From Goniomonas avonlea (taxonomy: Eukaryota > Cryptophyceae > Goniomonadida > Goniomonadaceae), in NCBI GenBank assembly GCA_003573635.1, contig QUTJ01031268.1, positions 1-10,603 on the forward strand: DNA of 10,603 bases, in the 5' to 3' direction. The first letter of the stretch is position 1; the number at the start of each line of letters is the position of its first letter. Of the stretch, positions 1-7,781 are shown piece after piece. The translations under genes were made by a program, and so were the position numbers. The notes under the pieces are model-generated. The model did not search any database, was not told the origin of the DNA, and saw nothing but the letters and a program-made list of their open reading frames with translations.

Positions 1-1649
1 GCCTCCTGCGTGCGCCCATGCGGGACAACGCTGTGCTGGTCCCTCTGCGATGAGCGGTGCGCCGCCTCGACCTCAGCCCGCCCGTCTTCCCTCCCGACCG
101 GCAGACTGTCAGGGCCAGTCTGGGAGTTGGGACCAGGGGCGACGCTGCCGCTGGGCTGAGTCGTGACAGGCTGCGGGGGGGAGCCAGACGGAGACACGCG
201 GCGCTCGATGGCGCGGAGTCTAGACTCTCGCTCGAGTTCGACTGATGAGAACGAACTGTTGCCGCTGTCCTCTTGCTGGTCCGCAGGTGAGCTGAAGCAG
301 AATTTTAGCACCAGGCGATAGTGGGGGGAGGGAGCATGAGGGTGACAACGGGTGAGCGAGAGGAGACTCCAAACTTTTCTGATCCACACTCTACAAGGTG
401 TCCTGCGACAACCGATCCCCACAAGACTTGACGAATGTGACCCGTTCGTGTTCTGTTTGTTTACACGGCAGTGTGTAACAGTCCCGTCTGAGCATTCGAT
501 GAAAAAACGCTCACCTGTATTGAGGTTGTTGCCTGCGAGCTTGGTTCACAGGATGCTGCGGTCCTCCAGAGCTGCTGTCGAGGACAGGACCTCGTTCGCC
601 ATCCTTGCTTTGCGTTACAGGGGAGGCAATGAAACTCCCAGGGACAGAAAGCCCCGACCGCGACAATTCCGCAGTCGCTAGTGCTGATGCTCTGTCTGCA
701 CTGATGCCCTCGAAGCTCTTGGAAGAGGAGACAGGGCCGGAAGTTGTGCGGTCGCTGTAGAGCGTGGGCAGTACGAGCAAAGGTTCTGAATTGCTGAGAA
801 GGTCGCGGATTCCAGGGAGGCGATCTGACTGTGCAATACCTCGGTCTGGCTCTTGAGGACTACTGCCCGGCCAGGGAAGGAAACCATCTGAAGGAGCACT
901 GTCGGGCTCTGAGTCAGCAACGCCAAGGGGTATGGACACAGACCTGACAGTCGTAGCCTGCGGTGAAATCCTACTGGAAGAAGATCGCTGACTGGGAGCA
1001 GGGCTGGAGTTGTCTCCCAAACTACTCAAATCGTTTCGTGGGAAGGACGGGGAATGAGACGAATCCAAATTTCGCCCAAGTTGTCCGTAGCTGTTGAGAG
1101 CAAGCTCTGTGGATGAAAACGTTGTGGTGTCGTCACCAGAGTTACTGCCAGCTTGAAAGAAAGGCGGTTGTGACAATGTCTCTGTCTGATCCCCCGACTG
1201 CCTGGAAACTGAGACCAACGCATCGAATTCAGGCCCTGACGAACGATAAACTGAACCATCATTCTGAAATTTCGCGTATCAGTAAACGGCGTGGTAGAGC
1301 ACAGACAACCACCTGCCCAGACGCCTCCTGCAGCACCGAACACCACGCATCCCTATCGTCGCTCGTGTTGGCGAGCAACACATGCGGCGATTCCATGTTC
1401 GGCTCTCTAATTTCAAAACCAGTTCGTGCAATGTGGCTTGTTTTGGTGAGTGAAATGGTGCACCCTGTCAACTCAATCTCGCCGAGCGGGTCCTGCCCGT
1501 CCACCTGTCACACACAATTAGCTTCGCCATGACGGTGAGCTGACACCAACATTGGCAGTCCGATAATAGACCAACTTGGCACCCTGTACTGAGAACCAAA
1601 GCGTCTTCCACGCCTTTGACGATTGTTGTTTGGAGAGATATCCATTCAT
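1..1649 (-). CDS. PH-domain protein with long disordered Ser/Pro/Gln-rich tail (partial, runs off left edge)
   Basis: Four exons join in phase on the minus strand: 1649-1551, 1504-1313, 1263-515 and 291-1 (open to the edge), with introns of 46, 49 and about 223 nt. Residues 1-96 form a pleckstrin-homology fold: GYLSKQ first strand, KAWKTLWFSV, LVYYR, a GEIEL strand, then the C-terminal helix with its signature Trp (RDAWCSVLQEA). PH domains bind phosphoinositides or proteins at membranes. The third basic residue of the usual K-Xn-[KR]-X-R lipid motif is not present (KTL), so lipid binding is uncertain. The remaining 340+ residues are rich in Ser, Pro and Gln and look disordered; the last exon has a short charged heptad-like stretch (VELERESRLRAIERRV). 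I chose the ATG at 1649 (G at -3) because the PH domain starts there, but the frame is open upstream to about 1765 without an ATG, so a further 5' exon is possible. The last join (donor GTGAGCG at 514, acceptor TTCAG at 292) is the least certain. Confidence 0.75.
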
Positions 1650-2035
1650 CGCCGACTGGCCAATGAGGTGGGACCTCTCCTCGCTCCTGGTCTTCCAGTT
1701 CAAAACTTTGAGCCCCGCCGATTCATATGGACACACCAATGGAAAATTGTGTAGATAACTAATGGATCATGGCGAATAGATTTCGCTCATGTAAAGAAAC
1801 GCACCACGCATTCACACCGATTATCTGACTTGAAGATTTAGTGACTGAAAACAGTGAAAAGCATTTTATTTGTGGGGCCCTGCTGCAGCTCCCAAAGTTC
1901 CTTGTCCGTCTGCAACAGCGACTGAAACATTGCGACAGCGTGGCTGTGTTAAGTGTGGAAGAGGTCGCGAGTCTGCGCACATCGTGCGGTGTAACATGAC
2001 CTTGATGATTGAAGTGAGCTCGAAGTAACAGCGGT
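1650..2035. other. 5' flank of the PH gene; no convincing gene
   Basis: This stretch lies upstream of the PH-domain start and probably holds its promoter and leader. The minus strand carries a 30-codon ORF (1930-1838) beginning MFQSLLQTDKELWELQQ, preceded by a possible acceptor AG at 1944, which could be a stray exon or an upstream ORF. The minus strand also reads AATAAA at 1870-1865, a possible poly(A) signal for a transcript coming from the repeat block. I see no clear TATA box. Confidence 0.3.
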
Positions 2036-2090
2036 GCCAGAGAGTGAATGTGTGTGACCCGCCTGACCTTGATTGGAGTGAGCTATTGCG

Positions 2091-2162
2091 GTGAGCGCGA
2101 GTGGACAGACAGGTGCTGAGGGTGCCAGAGCGTGAGTGGGAGTGACCCGTGTGACCTTGATT
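2091..2162 (+). repeat. 72-bp repeat, copy 1 (forward)
   Basis: It begins GTGAGCGCGAGTGGACAG and ends GTGTGACCTTGATT. It differs from copy 3 (2873-2944) at one position that I can see (GACAGAC versus GACAGCC). Confidence 0.9.
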
Positions 2163-2238
2163 AGCCTGTCACGCGAGCTCACCGCAATCAAGGAGTCACG
2201 GGTCATACACATTCACACCCTGGCACCCTCAGCACTGT
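2113..2238. repeat. Imperfect inverted repeat, about 50-bp arms, at the first orientation switch
   Basis: The left arm 2113-2162 (GTGCTGAGGGTGCCAG to CCTTGATT) and right arm 2187-2238 (AATCAAGG to CTGGCACCCTCAGCAC) are complementary with several mismatches and a 2-nt bulge. They flank a 24-nt spacer. A transcript of either strand could fold into a long hairpin. Confidence 0.8.
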
Positions 2239-2423
2239 CTCTAACCCGAGCTCACTCCAATCAAGGTCAGACGGGACACAGACAATCACGTGCCGCACCC
2301 TCTGTCACTCGAGCTCGAGCTCCCATCAAGGTCACACACATTCACTCACTGGTCACCCGAGCTCACTCCAATCAAGGCCACCTAAGTCACACACATTCAC
2401 CTGCTGTCACTCGTGCTCACTGT

Positions 2424-2495
2424 AATCAAAGCCACACGGGTCACTCCCACTCACGCTCTGGCACCCTCAGCACCTGGCTGTCCACTCGCGCTCAC
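2424..2495 (-). repeat. 72-bp repeat, copy 2 (inverted)
   Basis: This is the reverse complement of the unit at 2873-2944 with two mismatches (AATCAAAGCC versus AATCAAGGTC). Together they form a 72-bp inverted repeat separated by about 377 bp. Confidence 0.9.
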
Positions 2496-2683
2496 CGCAA
2501 TGACCACACCGGTCACACACACTCGTTTTCTGGCACCCGCACCTGCTGTCACTCGTGCTCACTGTAATCAAGGCCACACGAGTCACTCACCCTCTGGCAC
2601 CCTCAGCACCTGTCACTCGATCTCGAGCTCACTACAATCAGGGTCACACGCACGCACGCTCGGGCACCCTCAGCATCTTCACT

Positions 2684-2871
2684 GGAACTCACTACCTGTC
2701 ACTCGAACTCGCCCCTCACTCGAACTCACTACCTGTCACTCGAACTCACTGCCTGTCGAACTCGCTGCCTCTCACTCGAACTCACTGCCTGTCACTACCT
2801 GTCACTCGAACTCACTGCCTGTCGAACTCACTGCCTGTCACTGGAACTCACTGCCTGCCACCTGAACTCAC
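2684..2871 (+). repeat. Tandem array of a ~20-bp unit (ACTCGAACTCACTGCCTGTC)
   Basis: Close variants of the unit follow one another with small losses (for example TGTCGAACTC lacking CACT) and base changes (CTACCT for CTGCCT, TGGAAC for TCGAAC). The array ends at the CTCAC-T-GTGAG palindrome (2867-2877), where the repeats change orientation. Confidence 0.85.
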
Positions 2872-2872
2872 T

Positions 2873-2944
2873 GTGAGCGCGAGTGGACAGCCAGGTGCTG
2901 AGGGTGCCAGAGCGTGAGTGGGAGTGACCCGTGTGACCTTGATT
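2873..2944 (+). repeat. 72-bp repeat, copy 3 (forward)
   Basis: It has the same orientation as copy 1 and lies directly after the second orientation switch. A partial, more degenerate copy follows at about 2947-3010. Confidence 0.9.
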
Positions 2945-3060
2945 ACGGTGAGCGCGAGTGACAGGCAGGTGCTGAGGGTGAGAGGGTGACTGTGAGTGAC
3001 CCGTGTGGCCTTGAATGCAGTGAAAGCAGGTGCTGAGGGTGAGTGAGTGTGACCTTGACG

Positions 3061-3767
3061 GCAGGCAGGTCGGTGAGTGAGTCGGTGAGTGACTTGGTCT
3101 TCCAGTACAATGAAAAAGAGTGTTCCCGCTTTTGGTGCCGGCCTCGACACAGAGACGTTGCCGGTGTTTTACGGCGGGCCTCGACAAGAGGGGCTGCCCC
3201 CCCTTGCCTGGTGTTTCAATGTTGCTGCGTGGCAGAGCCTTGTTACACGGAGCGGCAGTAAAGTCCGCCCGTGTGACCGTCTAACAGCGTGTGCGTGAAT
3301 GAGGGAGAGAGAGGGAGAGAGAGAAAGATGCACGCCCTCGACACATGCAAGCGGATACCGCAATCCAAACGCAACAAAAGGCCAAAGGGAAGAGTAATAT
3401 TGCATGGCTGCGTAAGCGAGACGCACGAGCAGAGCTGAACCCCACAACGTTCACGCCTTAAAAAGCCATGCCAAGAGACCGCAGTCGCGAGACACACACA
3501 AGCAGGCTCAATGAAATGGTTTTTACCATAATTTTGAAGGTAGACTAAAATACTACCCATCTGCCACGGCCACGCGGCATGAATCACTAATACATCGACC
3601 CGCCACCACAGGGTCTGGAACCGTCCGAGAGGACAAAGGAGCCCTCCAAGCGGCGGCAAATCGCAATAACAGGAAAGGGCATCATCGCCCCTTCACGCGC
3701 CATCGCTCTCAAAGACAGTGCAGCCGCACCATGCGGCTAGAGTCAAAAGACAAGGAAGAGTAAGGTC
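3061..3767. other. Gap between repeat block and GRP94 stop; probable GRP94 3' region
   Basis: No convincing gene. A 62-codon plus-strand ORF from the ATG at 3110 to 3298 (MKKSVPAFGAGLDTE...) has no recognisable domain and unbiased codons. Minus-strand frames across 3169-3659 look like chance ORFs. A purine run of GAGG/GAGA lies at 3301-3327. The GRP94 3' UTR must start at 3767 and run leftwards; I see no AATAAA on the minus strand near the stop. Confidence 0.4.
3722..3738 (-). other. Small perfect hairpin in the presumed GRP94 3' UTR
   Basis: On the minus strand AGCCGCA-TGG-TGCGGCT gives a 7-bp perfect stem with a 3-nt loop, about 30 nt after the GRP94 stop codon. Its role is unknown. It could be an RNA-stability or protein-binding element, or chance. 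Confidence 0.4.
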
Positions 3768-6746
3768 TTACAACTCATCCTTCTTCTCCTCCTTCTGCTC
3801 CTCCTTCTTCTCCTCCTCGTCCTTCTTCTCCTCGTCCTTCTTGTCTCCCTCCTCCTCCTCCTCCTCCTCATCGTCATCCTTGGTCTCCTCCTCCTTCTTC
3901 TCCTCCTCCTCCTCAGCATCGTCCTCAACAGCGGGCAGGTCAGCCTGGGCGTTCCTGTCGATGTTCAAGCCGGTCTTGAGCATGTTGTGCACACGGTCGG
4001 CGAAGCCAGCAGAGTTCTCGATGCTGAAGCCAGCAGACACAAGAGCGGTCTCCCAGAGCACGGTGCCGAGCTCCTTGGCAGCCTCGTCCTCCTTGTTGGC
4101 CTGGACACGCTTGTTCAGCTCCACCATGATCGGGTGGTAGGGGTTGATCTCCATGGTCTTCTTGGCGGACATGAACGAGTAGCGGGACGGGTCGTTGAGG
4201 GCCTGGGCCTTCATCAGGCGCTCCATGTTGGCGGTGTAGCCGTAGATGCCGGTGACGACGGCACAGGGGGAGGTGGTGAGGCGGTTGGACACGACAATCT
4301 TCTCGACGGACTCCTTGAGCACCTCCTTGTACCAGGCGATGAGGTCCTTGAACTCGTCCTTGGCCTTCTCCTGGCGCTTCTTCTCCTTCTTCTCGAGCTT
4401 GTCGCCGAACTTGAGGTCCTCCTTGGTGGCGTTCATCAGCTTGTGATCCTCGTACTCATCCATGTGCTGGACGGCGTACTCGTCAATCGGGTCAATCATG
4501 AAGAGCACCTCGTATCCGCGCTTCTTGAGCTTCTCGAGGTAGGGGGAGTTCTCGACCTCGGCGCGGGTCTCACCAGCAATGTAGTAGATGTGCTTCTGGC
4601 CCTCCTTCATGCGGGCGACGTAGCGCTGGAGCGACACAGTTTCGTCGCCCTTGGTGGCGGACGACTGGAAGCGGAGGAACTTGGCGAGCTTCTTGCGGTT
4701 CTTGGAGTCCTCAATGATTCCGAGCTTCAGGTTCTTGCCGAACTGGTCGAAGAACTCCTTGTAGCGCTTGATGGTCTTCTCGTTGTCGAGCTCGGCCTCA
4801 TCCTCCTCCTCTTCCTCCTCGTCGTCCTCCTTCTTCTCCTCCTCCTTCTTCTCCTCCTCCTCCTTCTTGCCCTCGGCCTCCTTCTTGGCCTCCTCCTCAG
4901 CCTCCTCCTCCTCGGAAGACATGGCTTCGACAGCCTTCTCCTCGGCCTCGGACAGGCGCTTGATCATCTCCAGGGCCTTGGACACGAGCTTCTTCTTGAT
5001 GACCTTGAGGACGCGGGACTGCTGGAGCATCTCGCGAGACACGTTAAGGGGCAAGTCCTCAGAATCTACGACACCGCGGATGAAAGACAGGTAGCGGGGC
5101 ATGAGGTCATCGAACTCATCGCTGATGAACACACGGCGCACGTACAGCTTGAGGTTGGTCTGCTTGGTCTGGAGCTTGTCGAACATGTCATAGGGGGCCT
5201 TCTTGGGGACGAACAGAATGGCCTTGAACTCGATCTCACCCTCAGCAGAGAAGTGGATCACGTCAAGAGGGTCGTCGAACTCCTTGGTCAGGGACTTGAA
5301 GAAGTTGTTGTACTCGTCCTTCTTCAGGTCCTTCGGGGCGCGAAGCCAGATGGCCTTGGTCTGGTTGACAACCTCCCACTCGACCTTCTTCTCCTTGATG
5401 GTCTTGGTCTTCTTCTTCTTCTTGTCGTCATCCTCCTCATCAGCGTCGCTGACCTCGACATCGTCATCATCCTTCTTCTCCTCGTCCTTCTTCTCCTCGT
5501 CCTTCTTCTCCTCGTCCTTCTTCTCCTCCTCGTCCTTCTTCTCCTCATCCTTCTTCTCCTCATCGTCCTTAGCGTCCTCATCGGGCACCTCGACGTCGAC
5601 CTCCTTGATGGTCTTGAGCTTGATGGGGAAATCAATGAACTCGGAGTACTTCTTGATCAGATTGCGAAGAGTGTCCTCCTCAAGGAACTCGCCGGCATCC
5701 TCCTTCAGGTGAAGCTTGATGGTGGTGCCGCGGCCCAGGGGCTTGGACTCGCCATGGGGATCCTCGACGATCGAGAAGTGGGAATCGGCCTGGGACTCCC
5801 AGACGTACTGCTTGTCATCCGCGGCCTTGGTGATGACGGTCACCTTGTCGGCAACCAGATACACCGAGTAGAAACCGACACCGAACTGACCGATCAAGTT
5901 GAGGTCCTGGCCCTTGGACACAGCCTCCAGGAAGGCTGGATCATCGTCAGCGCGATACATCAAGGGAAAATGAAAATCAACGCACAGGAAGTGCCGGACT
6001 TGGCGATGGTGCCCAGGTTGTTGATCAAATCGGCCTTGGACATGCCAATACCCTTGTCAGTGATGGAAAGAGTCTTGGCCTCCTTGTCAGCCTCGATCTG
6101 CGCATGCCAATTAGATCAACGATCGGAAGATCGCCAACAAAAAAACAACGTACGCGGATCTCAAGGTTGGCCTCGTCACCCTGGCCAAGGCGGTCCGGGT
6201 CGGTCAAAGCCAAGAAACGGATCTTGTCGCACGCCTGCCGCCGGTGACGTCAATAGATGCACAGATATCATCAAAGCTAGATGCAACTCACGTCAGACGC
6301 GTTCGAGATCAACTCGCGAAGGAAAATCTCCTTCTTCGAGTACAGAGAGTTAATGATGATGTCCATCAGGCGGCCGACCTCCGTTTGGAACTCGAACTTC
6401 TCCGCCTTGTCCTCCATCAACTTCTTCTCGGCCACACTGTAGCCGTCGTAGTTCATCTTTTCCTCCTCCCTGAGGACCACTATGAGTCAACATGGCATCT
6501 CATGTGATCGCGCGAACGCGCACGCGCACCTCTGAAGTGTGTCGGTGGCAGTTGCGTGCTCGGGCTTGTGAATGTTGTTTTCGACGGTAGTATCAGCATT
6601 AGGAGCTTCCTGACCGTGAACAGCTGCGCTCGAGTAAGAAAAAGCGAGCCCTGTGAACACAAAGCCAACTCACTGCAGAGGAAGAGCCCCTGCATGATTG
6701 CAAGAGTGCATAATAGCAGCGAAACTGAGGCCAACGCCCTAGTCAT
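3768..6746 (-). CDS. GRP94: Endoplasmin / GRP94, ER-resident Hsp90 chaperone (complete, six exons)
   Basis: ATP-driven chaperone that folds secretory and membrane clients in the ER lumen. Exons are 6746-6674, 6623-6530, 6469-6292, 6234-6154, 6097-5986 and 5935-3768; introns are 50, 60, 57, 56 and 50 nt, all GT-AG and in phase, giving about 901 residues (animal GRP94 is near 800). A hydrophobic signal peptide ([16 protein letters not shown]) is followed by the N-domain with [11 protein letters not shown] (catalytic Glu108, Asn112), ITDKGIGM (Asp156), LGTIAKSGT and GQFGVGFYS; the middle domain has NVSREMLQQ (Arg480). The C-terminus is KDEL, the ER-retrieval signal. The loop between SGTS and IGQFG is short, as in plant GRP94, and lacks the longer animal segment. 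Acidic tracts lie at about 297-355 (charged linker), 517-563 (inside the middle domain, unusual) and 849-901 (tail). The start has G at -3. Exon 1-2 splicing is the least certain part. Confidence 0.96.
3771..3929 (-). repeat. Coding low-complexity tract: acidic C-terminal tail of GRP94
   Basis: Glu/Lys/Asp-only sequence with [13 protein letters not shown] units precedes the KDEL signal. On the plus strand it appears as CTTCTTCTCCTCGTC-like repeats. Acidic tails occur in other GRP94 proteins and are linked to low-affinity calcium binding. Confidence 0.85.
4785..4925 (-). repeat. Coding low-complexity tract: acidic insertion in the GRP94 middle domain
   Basis: About 47 residues, almost all Glu, Lys, Asp and Ala, lie between the helix ending [17 protein letters not shown] and the conserved [16 protein letters not shown]. 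In animal GRP94 these two elements are separated by only a few residues; the Arabidopsis protein has a shorter charged insertion here. Confidence 0.85.
5409..5585 (-). repeat. Coding minisatellite (15-bp unit, KKDEE) in the GRP94 charged linker
   Basis: The plus strand repeats CTTCTTCTCCTCGTC, and the minus strand encodes about six KKDEE or KKDEEE units, followed by Asp- and Lys-rich sequence. It sits in the linker between the N and middle domains, which is acidic in all cytosolic and ER Hsp90s but is made here from one repeated pentapeptide. Confidence 0.9.
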
Positions 6747-6785
6747 TCCTTCGCCGTCCAAAATGTAAAGGACGAAGCGTGCCCA

Positions 6786-6799
6786 CCCCGCCCTTTATT
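6786..6799 (-). promoter_or_regulatory. GC box and TATA-like AATAAA in the GRP94 core promoter
   Basis: Read on the minus strand, AATAAA (6799-6794) is followed directly by GGGCGGGG (6793-6786), 40-53 bp upstream of the GRP94 start codon. The pair is positioned like a core promoter, but either could be chance. Confidence 0.35.
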
Positions 6800-6813
6800 T
6801 CCTGGCGAATAGG

Positions 6814-6821
6814 TGACGTGG
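6814..6821. promoter_or_regulatory. UPRE-like element TGACGTGG upstream of GRP94
   Basis: TGACGTGG (minus strand CCACGTCA) lies 68-75 bp upstream of the GRP94 ATG. It matches the unfolded-protein-response element bound by bZIP factors of the ATF6/XBP1 type in animals and contains the ACGT core bound by bZIP28/60-type factors in plants. GRP94 is a classic target of that response, so the placement makes sense. Function here is inferred. Confidence 0.55.
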
Positions 6822-6906
6822 AGCTGGCCTGTGAGCTATTTTTCATTATATGAATCTCTGGAACATTCTTATCCGTGTTGGTGACACGTCGACGATCTGG
6901 ATGGTG

Positions 6907-6911
6907 ATTGG
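6907..6911 (-). promoter_or_regulatory. CCAAT box on the GRP94 strand
   Basis: Minus-strand CCAAT lies about 160 bp upstream of the GRP94 start and 85 bp upstream of the UPRE-like site. The spacing does not fit a canonical ERSE (CCAAT-N9-CCACG), so it would be an independent NF-Y-type site at most. Confidence 0.3.
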
Positions 6912-6928
6912 TTTCGGAAAAATTACAG

Positions 6929-6977
6929 TTTTTTCGGGAAAAAAAGGAACAGTGGTTGTTCCGAACTTGTTCGGAAC
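6929..6977. repeat. Cluster of short inverted repeats built from TTC/GAA
   Basis: There are three adjacent palindromes. TTTTTTC-GG-GAAAAAA is at 6929-6944, GGAACA-GTGGT-TGTTCC at 6946-6962 and GTTCCGAAC-TT-GTTCGGAAC at 6958-6977; further TTC/GAA units continue to about 6995. Only TTCGGGAA (6933-6940) has the 2-nt spacing of a heat-shock element pair. The others have 1-nt spacing. Confidence 0.7.
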
Positions 6978-7153
6978 TTCGGAAGAAATTGAATTTTCCC
7001 ATGGCGCGCAGGGGAACAGCTGACTCTTTGACTGCAAAATTAACTCCGGTCCGAAGTTTTGCATGGTTTGCCAGAGACATTTTGTCCGAGCCCAAGGTTT
7101 GAGAGCGGCGGCCCGTGGTTGAAATGCATCTTGGGCCAAGTTTGAGATGCACT

Positions 7154-7173
7154 TGCAACAGTCGACTGTTGCA
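7154..7173. repeat. Perfect 20-bp palindrome
   Basis: The half-site TGCAACAGTC is followed with no spacer by its exact complement GACTGTTGCA. It lies in the intergenic stretch about 410 bp upstream of GRP94. It could bind a dimeric factor. Confidence 0.85.
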
Positions 7174-7678
7174 TTTGACTGGAGAAGGGAGCAGCTGAGA
7201 TTTGGAGATATCGCAGTGAATTCAAAGATCGATTTGGGTCCTCTTTCTCTTTGGAAAGGCTAATGTGGAAGGGCGACTGTGGAGGAGCGGTACCACGTCC
7301 CAACGACAATCAATTTCGATGCTGTTCAACTTCGATCTCGGTACATGGAGTTCGAAAGGGGCAACTCTCAGAGCCACAGTGCGATATTTAACGTCTTGAA
7401 ACGTTTCGCTCACGTTTCTAGTTACGAACGAAAAGCAGTTCCAGAAGCATTCCACTCGCGTTTGGTAAGGAAAATGCGGCAAATTGTGTGCGCTTGTTTA
7501 ATCGACAAGGAAAACTGGAAACTACTGATCCCAAAGTGTGCAGTGGTGAATAAATCAGACCCACAAAACGCTTCTCGTCTTGGAAGACCAGACAGAAATC
7601 GGCATTCAGAGTTTATAATTGCTTGGGGATTGCGGATGCTTGCTGCGGGCTCAAGGCCATCATCACAGCAGGTCCGCC

Positions 7679-7686
7679 TGACGTCA
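7679..7686. promoter_or_regulatory. CRE-type palindrome TGACGTCA
   Basis: A perfect 8-bp bZIP site about 100 bp past the peptidase stop codon. A second exact copy lies at 6245-6252 inside GRP94 intron 3. Neither position proves a function. Confidence 0.25.
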
Positions 7687-7781
7687 CAACCCAGCCGATG
7701 AGACCAAGTTTTGGACCCCTTGGCACGTGGTTGGGGCGCCACTCAAGAAATTCGCTTCAGAAGCTCTGCCGCTTTGAGGCT

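Larger units (their letters stand above)
2036..3060. repeat. Complex minisatellite block with two orientation switches
   Basis: The block is built from degenerate units. In one orientation they carry GTGACCTTGATT, GTGAGC and GGTGCTGAGGGTGCCAGAG; in the other, the complements GGCACCCTCAGCAC, GCTCAC and AATCAAGG. Units read in the first orientation at about 2036-2162, in the opposite orientation at about 2187-2871, and in the first again at about 2873-3060. AATCAAGG-like cores recur every 50-140 bp in the middle section. Short ORFs in several frames give repeated peptides such as THALAPSAP, but no frame is kept across units, so I read this as non-coding. Confidence 0.9.
6747..7781. other. GRP94 5' flank and peptidase 3' flank; no convincing gene
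   Basis: The right part should hold the 3' UTR of the minus-strand peptidase and the left part the GRP94 promoter. A plus-strand open frame 7279-7701 has its first ATG at 7345 (MEFERGNSQ...); it gives about 118 residues with no domain I recognise and unbiased codons, so I do not call it. Overlapping minus-strand frames (7222-7482, 7422-7742, 6739-7158) look like chance. Confidence 0.4.

Noticed and set aside
2684-2871. Regular short repeats resembling a CRISPR array
   Set aside because: The units are contiguous, with no unique spacers, in a spliced eukaryotic genome.
2136-3187. Several ORFs with repeated peptides (THALAPSAP, THCLSNSLPV) in the minisatellite block
   Set aside because: They occur on both strands and in several frames, and unit lengths are not multiples of three throughout. 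They are by-products of the repeats.
3987-6353. A 788-codon plus-strand open frame antisense to GRP94, extremely Leu/Val rich
   Set aside because: It is the mirror of the GRP94 exons: strong codon bias and Glu/Lys/Asp-rich sense codons leave no stops on the other strand. It runs through GRP94 introns and lacks any domain.
6651-6673. A 23-nt intron in the GRP94 5' region (GTGAGT to CACAG)
   Set aside because: A 50-nt intron from the same donor to the acceptor at 6624 keeps the same phase, has a CTTTTTCTTAC pyrimidine tract and matches the other intron sizes. The AG at 6651 would add nine in-frame residues and could at most be a rare alternative.
6480-6761. Unspliced reading of the GRP94 first exon, joined through the TAG acceptor at 6480
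   Set aside because: It is in phase, but puts a hydrophobic RKLLMLILP stretch after the signal peptide. The spliced model gives the polar, acidic segment expected of mature GRP94.
7279-7701. A 140-codon plus-strand open frame between GRP94 and the peptidase
   Set aside because: It starts at a GTG, has its first ATG at 7345, shows no domain and has flat codon use. Length alone is not convincing at this base composition.
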